Assembly: GCA_964370035.1 (NCBI GenBank)
Contig: CAYJGT010000004.1
Span: forward strand, 1-39,605
DNA length: 39,605 nt
Direction: 5' to 3'
From: CAYJHC01 sp964370035
GTDB taxonomy: Bacteria; Bacillota; Clostridia; Peptostreptococcales; Anaerovoracaceae
The notes beneath the pieces were generated by a model. It was not told the DNA's origin and searched no databases. It was given only the letters and a program-made list of their open reading frames with translations. The translations under genes and the position numbers were made by a program. Shown piece after piece: positions 25,094 to 33,564 of this stretch (its first letter is position 1; each line of letters opens with the position of its first letter).

Positions 25094-26647
25094 ATGAAAG
25101 CTAAATCTAACGTCTTAACGTTTCGGTTAATTATTTGTGTTTCCCTAATGTCTATAGTTGCAATTATTGAGTTTTTGCCAAAGAACTTCTTTCCTGCTTT
25201 CTTAAGCATTAATCTTTTTAGCTATATTGTAATGGCTATTATTATTACTAATTCCTTAATTGAACCTATTAAAAACATAGTAAGAAAAGAAAGGATTCGA
25301 TATTACACTGAAGACATAGGTTATTTTTTTTCCTTGCTCATTTTATTATTTTTTTTAATTCTTTCAGAGAGATACTTTGATATATGCATAGTTTGTTTCA
25401 TTTTTTATTTGAGATATTATATTTGGTGGTTTCATAATAAGCTAAGCACTTCGATAACCCTAAAGTATAAAGCAAGCCTTAGCAAGTATGAAAAAAAAGC
25501 GATTGGAATTCACCGAAACTTTTCTTTAGCTAGTATTTCTATAGGTTTTATTCTGTTCTTATACGGAGCTTTTGTCAGCCCTTACCCACTATCAGAAACA
25601 TTCACATACATCGGCATGACTCTCATAATGGTTTCAAGTTCAAGAAGTACATATAACTTTATCACCTTTATGTTTAATCAATTGATTAATTACTGCCATT
25701 TATATAAAGTTCACATAAAGAAAAAAACAGTCATTGAAGATTTAAACAAAGCCACTGCAATTGTCTTTAACAAAGGGGATGTAATCACAACCGAAGAATA
25801 CAAATTAAAATATGTTAAATCTGCCGAAATTGATCCTTCTGAATTATTAACCCTTGCCGGATACGGACTTTATTATTCCAACCACCCAATTGCTAAAGCA
25901 ATAAAAGCTGCCGCAGGCCCCATAGACAAAGAAATTATATCCCAATTTAATATTATCTCTGGGCACGGTTGTTCTGTTTTAATCAATGGGAAAGTATTAT
26001 ATCTTGGGAATTATAAATTAATGTGTCAAATGGGTCATCCAGAAATGTTCTTAGACTCAGACTCAACTTTATTACACCTTGCTTCAGATGAAGCGTACTT
26101 AGGCTTTATTGGATTAACAAATACAGTTGAACCAACAGCCGCAAAAACCATACAAGATTTAAAAGAACTTGAAATTATTAACACACACATATATACAGGA
26201 GATCGATTTATTACTACTGAAAAGTTGGCTGAAGAAATGAAAATTTCAGGAGTAAAATGCGGAATAAACACAGTCCAAAAAGCTGAACAATTAGAATTTT
26301 TAAAAGAAAGCCTCTCTGAAAAAGAAAAACTGATTTTTGTAGGTGGAAACCAAGATGAAGACCCATTACTTTCTGTAGCAGATATAGGAATCTTTGTAAA
26401 TTCTACTTATGAAGAAAGGCCATTTCAAAATATAATAATCGAAGGCAGCGACCTAACTTTAATCCCATCCACTATAAAACTGTGCAAAAGAGTTATGGTT
26501 AAAGTGGCTCATATTTCTTTCTCCAATTGGCTTTTTAAGCTCATACCTCTCGCTGTAGTTTTATTAGGAATCACTTCCCCTTTACCTGCAGCCCTTTCAA
26601 TCCTTATTGGAGGTTTGATTGAATATTCAATCAGTAATAGCAAATAA
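25094..26647 (+). CDS. P1B-type-ATPase-like membrane protein, predicted catalytically dead
   Basis: 517 residues, derived from a heavy-metal (P1B) transport ATPase but heavily altered. About six N-terminal helices (residues 9-190) are followed by P and N domains and two C-terminal helices. Where active enzymes have VFDKTGTLT, this reads VFNKGDVIT: the phosphorylated Asp is Asn226. GDGxND is replaced by GGNQDED (417-423). The CPC or similar metal motif before the P domain is absent (SSSRS), and the actuator domain with TGE is missing. In contrast, the N-domain HP motif (SNHPIAKAI, His264), the GHGCSV...GN nucleotide-site segment and TGD (368-370) are kept. It probably still binds nucleotide but cannot be phosphorylated. 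GGAGG precedes the ATG. Not a recent pseudogene, since the frame is open throughout. Confidence 0.85.
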   Translation: MKAKSNVLTFRLIICVSLMSIVAIIEFLPKNFFPAFLSINLFSYIVMAIIITNSLIEPIKNIVRKERIRYYTEDIGYFFSLLILLFFLILSERYFDICIVCFIFYLRYYIWWFHNKLSTSITLKYKASLSKYEKKAIGIHRNFSLASISIGFILFLYGAFVSPYPLSETFTYIGMTLIMVSSSRSTYNFITFMFNQLINYCHLYKVHIKKKTVIEDLNKATAIVFNKGDVITTEEYKLKYVKSAEIDPSELLTLAGYGLYYSNHPIAKAIKAAAGPIDKEIISQFNIISGHGCSVLINGKVLYLGNYKLMCQMGHPEMFLDSDSTLLHLASDEAYLGFIGLTNTVEPTAAKTIQDLKELEIINTHIYTGDRFITTEKLAEEMKISGVKCGINTVQKAEQLEFLKESLSEKEKLIFVGGNQDEDPLLSVADIGIFVNSTYEERPFQNIIIEGSDLTLIPSTIKLCKRVMVKVAHISFSNWLFKLIPLAVVLLGITSPLPAALSILIGGLIEYSISNSK

Positions 26648-26722
26648 AAAAACATACATTTCAATGTGGAGATTTAATCATAATTGAAGTTTAAAGTTAG
26701 ACATTTAGTTGTATGTTTTTTA
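26647..26722. terminator. shared terminator between the ATPase-like gene and ligA
   Basis: AAAAAACATACA (26647-26658) and TGTATGTTTTTT (26710-26721) pair over 12 bases around a long loop in which ATGT and ACAT can pair further. Each strand ends in a T run, suiting termination of the two convergent transcripts. Confidence 0.6.
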
Positions 26723-26766
26723 TTCTATTTTTTACTTTAGGTTTGTCATTTTACCAAAGCGTTTCT

Positions 26767-28728
26767 CTATTCACCTGTAAGTTTCATTAAGTCTTCCTCA
26801 TTAATAATTTCTACTCCTAGTTCTTTAGCAGTTTTATTTTTAGATGACTTTGACTCTACATCATTATTAATTAAAAAATCTGTATTATTACTCACACTTC
26901 CGACAACCTTTCCCCCGAACCTTTCAATATATAATTGAATTTCCTTTCTATTCTTAAATATATTGGTTGACCCAGTAATTACAAAGGTTTTTCCCTCAAA
27001 GGCACTTCCTTCTACGGCAACTTCACCAGAAATAAGAGTCAAATGATTCATTAACTTCTTAATTTCTTTTAAATTATCTTGATTTTCAAAGTAATTCAAG
27101 AAATTTTCTGCCATTACAGGCCCAACTCCATCAATTTCAATCAACTCTTCAAAGGCCGCCTTAGACATTGCATTCCAATCCCCTCCCCATTTTCGAGAAA
27201 TCAGTTTTGCATTTGCGAGGCCAATACCTCCTATGCCCAATCCATATAGGAGTTTATAACTTTCAACAGTTTTGGCTTTTTCAATTGAATTTATCATATT
27301 TTCAAACGACTTTTGCCCAAACCCTTCCATTAAAGAAATTTCCTCTTTATAATTTTTTAGCAAAAAGATGTCACTCAAACTTTCTACCAATCTGGACTCA
27401 ATTAATTTTTCTACAGTCGCTTCAGAAATTCCTTCAATATTTAGTGCGTCTCTATTCATAAAGTGAACAAGTTCATTTACTTTCTTTGCGGGACAATTTT
27501 CATTTACGCAAAATAGAGTTTCAATGGAATTTTCATTTCTAATTATTGTTTCTTGGTTACACACAGGGCAAGTTTTAGGTATTGGAATAACTGAATCATC
27601 AACTAGTTGTTCCTTTAAATTTCTACTAATCTGAGGGATAATCATATTAGCTTTATATACTTCAATACTATCCCCAATGATTAAATTCAACTCTTTTAAT
27701 ATGCTAATATTATGTACCGAGGCCCTAGATACAGTTGTTGACTCTAATTCAACAGGGTCAAATACTGCTATTGGGTTAATGAGTCCTGTTCTTGAAGGGC
27801 TCCATTCTATTCTTCTCAGCACTGTTTTCGCTGTTTCATCTGCCCATTTATATGCGATTGCATTTCTAGGAAATTTAGCTGTAACTCCAAGAGAATTACC
27901 ATATTTTATATCATCAAACGTTAGAACTAATCCATCTGTTGGTATGTCGCTTTCTCTTGCTCGTTCTGACAATACAAGCCCTTTTTCCTCAATATTAAAA
28001 GCATCAACTTTTTCAAAAGGAACAACTTTAAAGCCTAACTGCTTTAAATATTCTAGCTCATCAATTTTGGATGCTGCTTCTCTATTAACCAGATTAAATG
28101 CTAAAAAAGAAACATTTCTTTTTTTTGTAATCTCATTATTTAATTGGCGTACTGACCCACTACAAAGATTTCTTGGATTTTTAAACTGTTCACCTTCCTC
28201 TTTCTCTGCTTGGGTATTAATTTTTTCAAAGTCACTATATCCAATATAGGCCTCTCCTCTAACAACTAACCTTTCTTTATCCGCTATTTTTAGAGGAATA
28301 TCTTTAAACACTTTTGCATTTTGAGTTACAACTTCTCCAACTTCTCCATTTCCTCTAGTTACAGCTTTAACTAGGACACCCTGCTCATAAGTTAGCACAA
28401 TCGTAAGTCCATCTACCTTGTACGAAAAAATACCGTATTTATCGTCAAGCCAACTACTTAATTCACTTAGATCCTTAGTCTTGTCTAAAGATAACATTTT
28501 GGATTCATGTCTTTCTTTGGGTAGGTTTTCAGAAACTTCATAGCCAACATTAACCGTTGGGCTGTTTGAAAAAACAACATTAGTCGTCTTCTCAAGCAGA
28601 ACCAGTTCATCATAAAGTTTATCATAGTCAAAGTTCGACATAATTTCATTAGTGCCAGAATAATATGCTTCTGATGCTTTGTTTAGTATTTGGATTAATT
28701 CTTTAATTCGACTTATAGATTTCTCCAT
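26767..28728 (-). CDS. ligA: NAD-dependent DNA ligase
   Basis: Seals nicks in replication and repair. Adenylation domain with catalytic lysine in FSYKVDG (Lys104), upstream NAD-binding domain Ia with YDKLYDELV, then OB fold, a four-Cys zinc finger (CPVC and CVNENC), helix-hairpin-helix repeats (GLGIGGIG, IDGVGPVMAENF) and a C-terminal BRCT domain starting at FEGKTFVITG. 653 residues is near the family norm. I choose the ATG at 28728, preceded by AAGGAG; the TTG six codons earlier overlaps that site. It follows pcrA by 25 bases, a conserved Firmicutes pair. Confidence 0.95.
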   Translation of the reverse strand: MEKSISRIKELIQILNKASEAYYSGTNEIMSNFDYDKLYDELVLLEKTTNVVFSNSPTVNVGYEVSENLPKERHESKMLSLDKTKDLSELSSWLDDKYGIFSYKVDGLTIVLTYEQGVLVKAVTRGNGEVGEVVTQNAKVFKDIPLKIADKERLVVRGEAYIGYSDFEKINTQAEKEEGEQFKNPRNLCSGSVRQLNNEITKKRNVSFLAFNLVNREAASKIDELEYLKQLGFKVVPFEKVDAFNIEEKGLVLSERARESDIPTDGLVLTFDDIKYGNSLGVTAKFPRNAIAYKWADETAKTVLRRIEWSPSRTGLINPIAVFDPVELESTTVSRASVHNISILKELNLIIGDSIEVYKANMIIPQISRNLKEQLVDDSVIPIPKTCPVCNQETIIRNENSIETLFCVNENCPAKKVNELVHFMNRDALNIEGISEATVEKLIESRLVESLSDIFLLKNYKEEISLMEGFGQKSFENMINSIEKAKTVESYKLLYGLGIGGIGLANAKLISRKWGGDWNAMSKAAFEELIEIDGVGPVMAENFLNYFENQDNLKEIKKLMNHLTLISGEVAVEGSAFEGKTFVITGSTNIFKNRKEIQLYIERFGGKVVGSVSNNTDFLINNDVESKSSKNKTAKELGVEIINEEDLMKLTGE

Positions 28729-28753
28729 TTTTTTCTCCTTGGACAAATATTTT

Positions 28754-30967
28754 TTATAACTTTATCTTGGTAATAGGTGCTACATCAACAGCTAGCTTCT
28801 TTTGTCCAACTTCATCAAAAATTACAGTAGCTATATTCCCCGAAACTTCAATAACAGTTCCATTCCCAAATTTACCATGGGTAATTTTATCCCCTTGGGA
28901 ATATGTCTCTGTATTTTTTTTAGGGATAACCCTTTGTTTTGCTTCTTTAAATCTATCAAAAGGTGAATACCCACCGCTATTTGATCCATCCATATTCCTG
29001 GAAGTACCTAACTTTGCCTCTGCTTTATTCTTATAAACCCCATCTCCTTCAATCAGCTTGGGGTCAACCTCTCTCATAAACAAAGACTCTCTTGTAAAAT
29101 CACCATTACCATATATTACTCTGTACTCTGCACTAGTAAGCCATAAATGTTGCATTGCTCTTGTCATTCCAACATAACAAAGTCTTCTTTCTTCTTCTAT
29201 GCCTTCCTCAGAGTCCATGCTTCTCCAGCCAGGAAAAAGTCCATCCTCCATGCCAACCATAAAAACATAAGGAAATTCTAAACCTTTCGCGCTATGAAAT
29301 GTCATTAAAGTTACTGCTTCCTCTTCCGGATTATGATTATCTACATCTGCTATTAAAGTAATCTTTTCTAAAAACTCTGCAAGGGAAAGAGTTTCTGCAC
29401 CCTCTTCCTCTTCCTGATTTGTAATGGTAGTTTTAAACTCTAGAATATTGTCAATTCTACCCTGTGCCTCTACTGTCCCTTGTTGGTCCAAAGCATATAC
29501 ATATTTACTGTCTCTTAAAATTCCTTCGTAAATATCTGATACTCTTAGATTATCTTTCTCCTTGTTATATTTATCAATAACAGCAATAAATTCTTTTACT
29601 GCTGTTGAAGCTTTTTGAGATAATGAATTTACAACTTCTTGGTCCTGTAAGGCCTGAAATATGCTCTCATTTCGAACTTTTGCCAATGTGGCAATAGTTT
29701 CTATGGTTTTTGCTCCAATCCCTCTCTTGGGCTCGTTTATCACTCTTGTTAAAGCCAAATCATCCTTTGGATTTAACACTAACCGCATATAAGCGACAAT
29801 GTCTTTTATTTCTTTTCTATCATAATATCTTGTTCCGCCAAAAACTCTATAAGGTATTCTCCTTGCTGATAGTATCTCTTCAAAGTTCCTTGCTTGAGCA
29901 TTAGTTCTGTATAGTATTGCAAAGTCTTTATAAGAATTCCCCGCATTTCTAATTCTATCAATTTCTTGCCCAACGTAATAAGCTTCTTCTTTTTCTGTTT
30001 CTACTCTCCTATAGCTTGGTTTTTTACCATCTTGTTTTTCAGTCCAGAGTTTTTTTCCTTTTCTTTTACTATTATATTCTATTACAGAGTTTGCCGCCTT
30101 TAATATACTTCCTGTAGATCTGTAATTTTGTTCTAATTTTATTCTCTTAGCGCCTTTAAAATCCTTTTCAAAATCTAATATATTAGAAATATCTGCCCCT
30201 CTCCACTGATAAATGCACTGATCGTCATCCCCTACAACACAAAGGTTTTTCCATTCTCCTGTTAATAAGCTAATTAATTCATATTGAATTTTGTTTGTAT
30301 CTTGGTATTCATCCACCATTATATATTTGAATTTATTTTGATAGCTTTCCAACACAACTTTCTCTTTTTTTAATAACTTTACTGTATTGGTTAACAAATC
30401 ATCAAAGTCCATTGCATTATTTCCAAGGAGAATATTTTTGTACTGTAAATAGAGCTTTCCTATCAGTTCATTTCTATACCCACCACCAAATTCTACTTCA
30501 AAATCTTCAGGACTTATACCTTGATTCTTTGCATCACTAATTGCGCCTAATACTGCAGCAGGAGTAAACTTCTTTTCATCTACCTGATTTTCTTTAATGA
30601 TTTTTTTAATGACAGCCTTTTGGTCTGCTGGATCATATACCACAAAACTATTTGTATATCCAATTTTATCTGCATGAGCCCTAAGTATCCTTAGACAAGT
30701 TGCGTGAAACGTCATTATCCATACATTGCAATTTTCTCCAAGAAGTCTTTCTATTCGCTCTCTCATCTCTTTTGCAGCCTTATTGGTGAATGTTACCGCC
30801 ATTATGTTGTATGGACTTACACCCATTTCCTTTATCATATATGCAATCCTATGTATCATTGTATTGGTTTTTCCACTACCTGCACCAGCTAGTATTAAAA
30901 GTGGGCCTTCTGTGCAAAGTACTGCCTCTTTTTGCTTGTCGTTTAAATTATTCAAAAATTCGCTCAT
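28754..30967 (-). CDS. pcrA: UvrD/PcrA-type DNA helicase
   Basis: SF1A 3'-5' helicase for nucleotide excision repair and removal of RecA or stalled transcription complexes. Walker A AGAGSGKTNT near residue 30, TFTNKAA, the DEYQDTN box, GDDDQCIYQWRGA, NYRSTG, TFHSAKGLEF and the RRLCYVGMTRA motif are in order. The C-terminus (about 680-735) is a Tudor-like domain (HGKFGNGTVIEVSG) that in PcrA binds RNA polymerase. 737 residues, full length. ATG with GGAG about nine bases upstream; co-transcribed with ligA downstream. Confidence 0.95.
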   Translation of the reverse strand: MSEFLNNLNDKQKEAVLCTEGPLLILAGAGSGKTNTMIHRIAYMIKEMGVSPYNIMAVTFTNKAAKEMRERIERLLGENCNVWIMTFHATCLRILRAHADKIGYTNSFVVYDPADQKAVIKKIIKENQVDEKKFTPAAVLGAISDAKNQGISPEDFEVEFGGGYRNELIGKLYLQYKNILLGNNAMDFDDLLTNTVKLLKKEKVVLESYQNKFKYIMVDEYQDTNKIQYELISLLTGEWKNLCVVGDDDQCIYQWRGADISNILDFEKDFKGAKRIKLEQNYRSTGSILKAANSVIEYNSKRKGKKLWTEKQDGKKPSYRRVETEKEEAYYVGQEIDRIRNAGNSYKDFAILYRTNAQARNFEEILSARRIPYRVFGGTRYYDRKEIKDIVAYMRLVLNPKDDLALTRVINEPKRGIGAKTIETIATLAKVRNESIFQALQDQEVVNSLSQKASTAVKEFIAVIDKYNKEKDNLRVSDIYEGILRDSKYVYALDQQGTVEAQGRIDNILEFKTTITNQEEEEGAETLSLAEFLEKITLIADVDNHNPEEEAVTLMTFHSAKGLEFPYVFMVGMEDGLFPGWRSMDSEEGIEEERRLCYVGMTRAMQHLWLTSAEYRVIYGNGDFTRESLFMREVDPKLIEGDGVYKNKAEAKLGTSRNMDGSNSGGYSPFDRFKEAKQRVIPKKNTETYSQGDKITHGKFGNGTVIEVSGNIATVIFDEVGQKKLAVDVAPITKIKL

Positions 30968-31009
30968 TAATATAGTTCTCCATTGTTCATTACTTCTAAA
31001 TTACTTATT

Positions 31010-31972
31010 CTATTTTCTTTCCCTATTTTCAAAGGAGGAACTTTTGTTTTCTGCAACACTTAATCTTTTCGCCCTCTGAGCATCTATCCCTATTAGTACT
31101 GGTTTCATTAATTTAAGCCTTTCTTCTCCTTTTGGGTATTTTGATTTATGCAAACAGAATACCATCAAAAACAATATTCCACTACCAATTATTATTACAA
31201 AGAAGCCTCCCAACATAATACTTGCTTCAGTTACTTCTTCATTAAATCCACTTCCTAAATCCTCATCTAAAGTTCCTGTCCCAACAAGCTTCACCATAAG
31301 AGTTGCTAATAAATTATTCCACATATGGGCAACTATAGGGATCCATATTTTCCCAAATTTTTCATATAAGTATGCCCACAAAACTGAAATTGGAAATATT
31401 GCTAGTCCCTGATATAAGTCCATATGTGCTGCTGTAAATAAAATAGTGGTTACAATCGCAGATAACCAAAAATTATATTTTCTTCGTAGGTTTTTAAATA
31501 TTAAGCCTCTAAATAATACTTCTTCGCCAATTGGAGCTAATATTACAACTGCTAGTATTTCTAAGTAAAGAGGTGATTGTGTGAATATTTCTGTAGCCTC
31601 TTGATATGAATCTCCAGCATCATATGCACCTGTTGCAAGGAGCAATCCATTCCCTGTTATTGAAGCAACATACATGGCCACTAGTATACATATAACGCAT
31701 ACTATGCCAATATCCCCCTTTTTAGGCTTAAATTCAGTTTTGTTGCTTTTGTTATCCTTAATAAACCAAATTGTAAAAGGCACCATAGTGGCAGCAGTGT
31801 AAATAGTTTGAAATACCATTATTGAAGTTGGTGATTCAAGGCCTATTCCCGAAAAGGCAAAAAATAATCCTGCAAATATACTTACAGACATTGTTATCCC
31901 AAAGTAAATAGCAATAACCACCAGTACTTTTATTTCAATTCTTTCATTAAATGTCCTTTTATAATTCATCAT
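31010..31972 (-). CDS. CPBP-family intramembrane metalloprotease
   Basis: Multi-pass membrane protein of the CAAX-protease/bacteriocin-processing (CPBP, Abi) family. The catalytic motifs are present: EEVLFRG (Glu150, Glu151, Arg155), TAAHM (His183) and IVAHMWNN (His216, Asn). About eight hydrophobic helices are visible. Substrates of this family in bacteria are mostly unknown; roles in bacteriocin self-immunity or peptide maturation are established for some. I start at the ATG at 31972; an earlier GTG at 32011 lies upstream of the probable transcription start set by TATAAT on the minus strand (plus 32002-32007). pcrA follows 42 bases downstream. Confidence 0.85.
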   Translation of the reverse strand: MMNYKRTFNERIEIKVLVVIAIYFGITMSVSIFAGLFFAFSGIGLESPTSIMVFQTIYTAATMVPFTIWFIKDNKSNKTEFKPKKGDIGIVCVICILVAMYVASITGNGLLLATGAYDAGDSYQEATEIFTQSPLYLEILAVVILAPIGEEVLFRGLIFKNLRRKYNFWLSAIVTTILFTAAHMDLYQGLAIFPISVLWAYLYEKFGKIWIPIVAHMWNNLLATLMVKLVGTGTLDEDLGSGFNEEVTEASIMLGGFFVIIIGSGILFLMVFCLHKSKYPKGEERLKLMKPVLIGIDAQRAKRLSVAENKSSSFENRERK

Positions 31973-32125
31973 TCTCTCTCTTTCTTTTTTATAGACTAAT
32001 ATATTATACACTATCTAATATATTTTTGACTCTGATTCTTATTATTTTTTGATTGTTGCCAATAAAAATTCGAAAGGCGAAAGGTTCCTTCCACTGCAAA
32101 AGGCTATTAACAGTTTATCTTCTTA

Positions 32126-32157
32126 AAAAAAGAAACCTCTTTTAGAGATTTCTTTTT
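32126..32157 (-). terminator. terminator after the aminotransferase gene
   Basis: On the minus strand AGAAATCTCT and AGAGGTTTCT pair (one wobble) and run into TTTTTTT. It lies 34 bases past the stop of the aminotransferase. Confidence 0.8.
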
Positions 32158-32190
32158 AAAGCTGTTTGATTTATTATTAATTACCCTTAA

Positions 32191-33543
32191 CTACTTTTTT
32201 AGACACTCAGCTAAAGTTTCTTCAAATATGTCAAGGCCTACTGCTAATTGCTCGTCTGTTACGCATAATGGGCAAAGGAATCTGATTACATTGCCTTTAG
32301 CTCCTGCAGCTTCTAGTAATAAACCTTTTTGTATAGCCGTGTTTACCATATCTGTTACGATTTGAGCATTAGGCTCTTTTGTAGCTCTGTCAGCAACAAA
32401 CTCGACTCCAAGCATAGCTCCAGTTCCTCTAACATCGCCAATTACATCATATTTCTCAGCAAGAGCATTAAATCTAGCTACGCAAGCGTCTCCAATTTTT
32501 TGGGCTTTTGTAGGATAATCTTCTTCTAGCATAACATCAATCAATGCAGAACCAGCCGCGCAAGCAAGAGGGTTACCACAGTATGTACCACCAATAGTTC
32601 CAGGAGTTACTGAATCCATTAGCTCTTTGCTAGCTACTACAGCTGAAACAGGTACACCGCCAGCAATTGACTTAGCTGTTGTCATAATATCAGGTGCACA
32701 TCCAGCATCTTTATAATAATCAGAAGTAAATAATTTACCTGATCTTGCCCAACCTGATTGAACTTCGTCAGTAATCATTAATGCTCCAATTTTGTCACAA
32801 ATTGCTCTTACTTCTTTTACCCATCCCAATGGTGCCGGAACAAATCCGCCTTCTCCTTGAACTGGTTCAAAGATAATTGCAGCAACTGTATCGGCTCCAA
32901 CTTCTGCAATTGTCTTTTCTAGGCTATCCACATAGTGCTTAATAGCAGCGACTTCATCCATACCTTCTGGAGCTCTGTATAAATTAGGGAATTCAGCTCT
33001 TACAATACCATCTGCAAGTGGTACCATATCTATGCAATAGTTTGGATTAGCTGTCATTGTCATTGTCAGTACTGTCCTTCCATGGAAAGCTCCATCAAAC
33101 ACAATGATATTTGGTCTTTTTGTATGGTTTCTAGCAATTTTAACTGCATTCTCATCAGCTTCAGCTCCTGAATTCACAAACATTGTTTTAGCTTCAGTTC
33201 CTTTAACCGGCGCCACTTTATTAATCTTCTCTGCAAACTCAATATATCTTTCATGAGTAGTTATATTCATCATTGCATGAAAGTATTTTTCTGACTGTTC
33301 TTTTACTGCTTCGATTAGCTTAGGGTGGCTGTAGCCTATGTTTAATACTCCAACGCCCCCAACCCAGTCAAGGATTATGTTTCCGTCTACGTCTTCAAAC
33401 ATAGCCCCTTCGCCTCTTTCAAGCACCAAAGGGTATCCGCACTTTATTGCGTTAGGCATATTGTTAGCTCTTCTTTCAATAACTGCTTGGGCCTTTGGTC
33501 CTGGTAAATGCATAGTAACTTTAGGTAATGCTGTTCTTAACAT
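32191..33543 (-). CDS. gabT: class III aminotransferase, GabT-like (4-aminobutyrate or beta-alanine)
   Basis: PLP-dependent omega-aminotransferase moving the amino group of GABA, beta-alanine or a similar omega-amino acid to a 2-oxo acid. The GSEAVENA-type motif is here NSGAEADENAVKIAR, followed by FHGRT, EPVQGEGG, ITDEVQSG and the PLP-lysine TTAKSIAGG; length 450. The similarity is to GabT, but the neighbouring preTA and amidohydrolase genes make beta-alanine, the end product of uracil degradation, a likely natural substrate; this is inference. ATG with AGGAGG upstream, 21 bases after the regulator gene, so it probably forms an operon with it. Codon usage is like its neighbours. Confidence 0.88.
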   Translation of the reverse strand: MLRTALPKVTMHLPGPKAQAVIERRANNMPNAIKCGYPLVLERGEGAMFEDVDGNIILDWVGGVGVLNIGYSHPKLIEAVKEQSEKYFHAMMNITTHERYIEFAEKINKVAPVKGTEAKTMFVNSGAEADENAVKIARNHTKRPNIIVFDGAFHGRTVLTMTMTANPNYCIDMVPLADGIVRAEFPNLYRAPEGMDEVAAIKHYVDSLEKTIAEVGADTVAAIIFEPVQGEGGFVPAPLGWVKEVRAICDKIGALMITDEVQSGWARSGKLFTSDYYKDAGCAPDIMTTAKSIAGGVPVSAVVASKELMDSVTPGTIGGTYCGNPLACAAGSALIDVMLEEDYPTKAQKIGDACVARFNALAEKYDVIGDVRGTGAMLGVEFVADRATKEPNAQIVTDMVNTAIQKGLLLEAAGAKGNVIRFLCPLCVTDEQLAVGLDIFEETLAECLKK

Positions 33544-33564
33544 GTTTTCCTCCTTAATAAATAA

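Noticed and set aside
25094..26647. Functional heavy-metal exporter annotation for the P-type ATPase-like gene
   Set aside because: Phosphorylation Asp, GDGxND, metal-binding CPC and the actuator domain are all absent.
27677..28249. 190-codon open frame antisense to ligA
   Set aside because: It lies wholly within the opposite strand of a well-conserved ligA, has no ribosome binding site and no recognisable motif.
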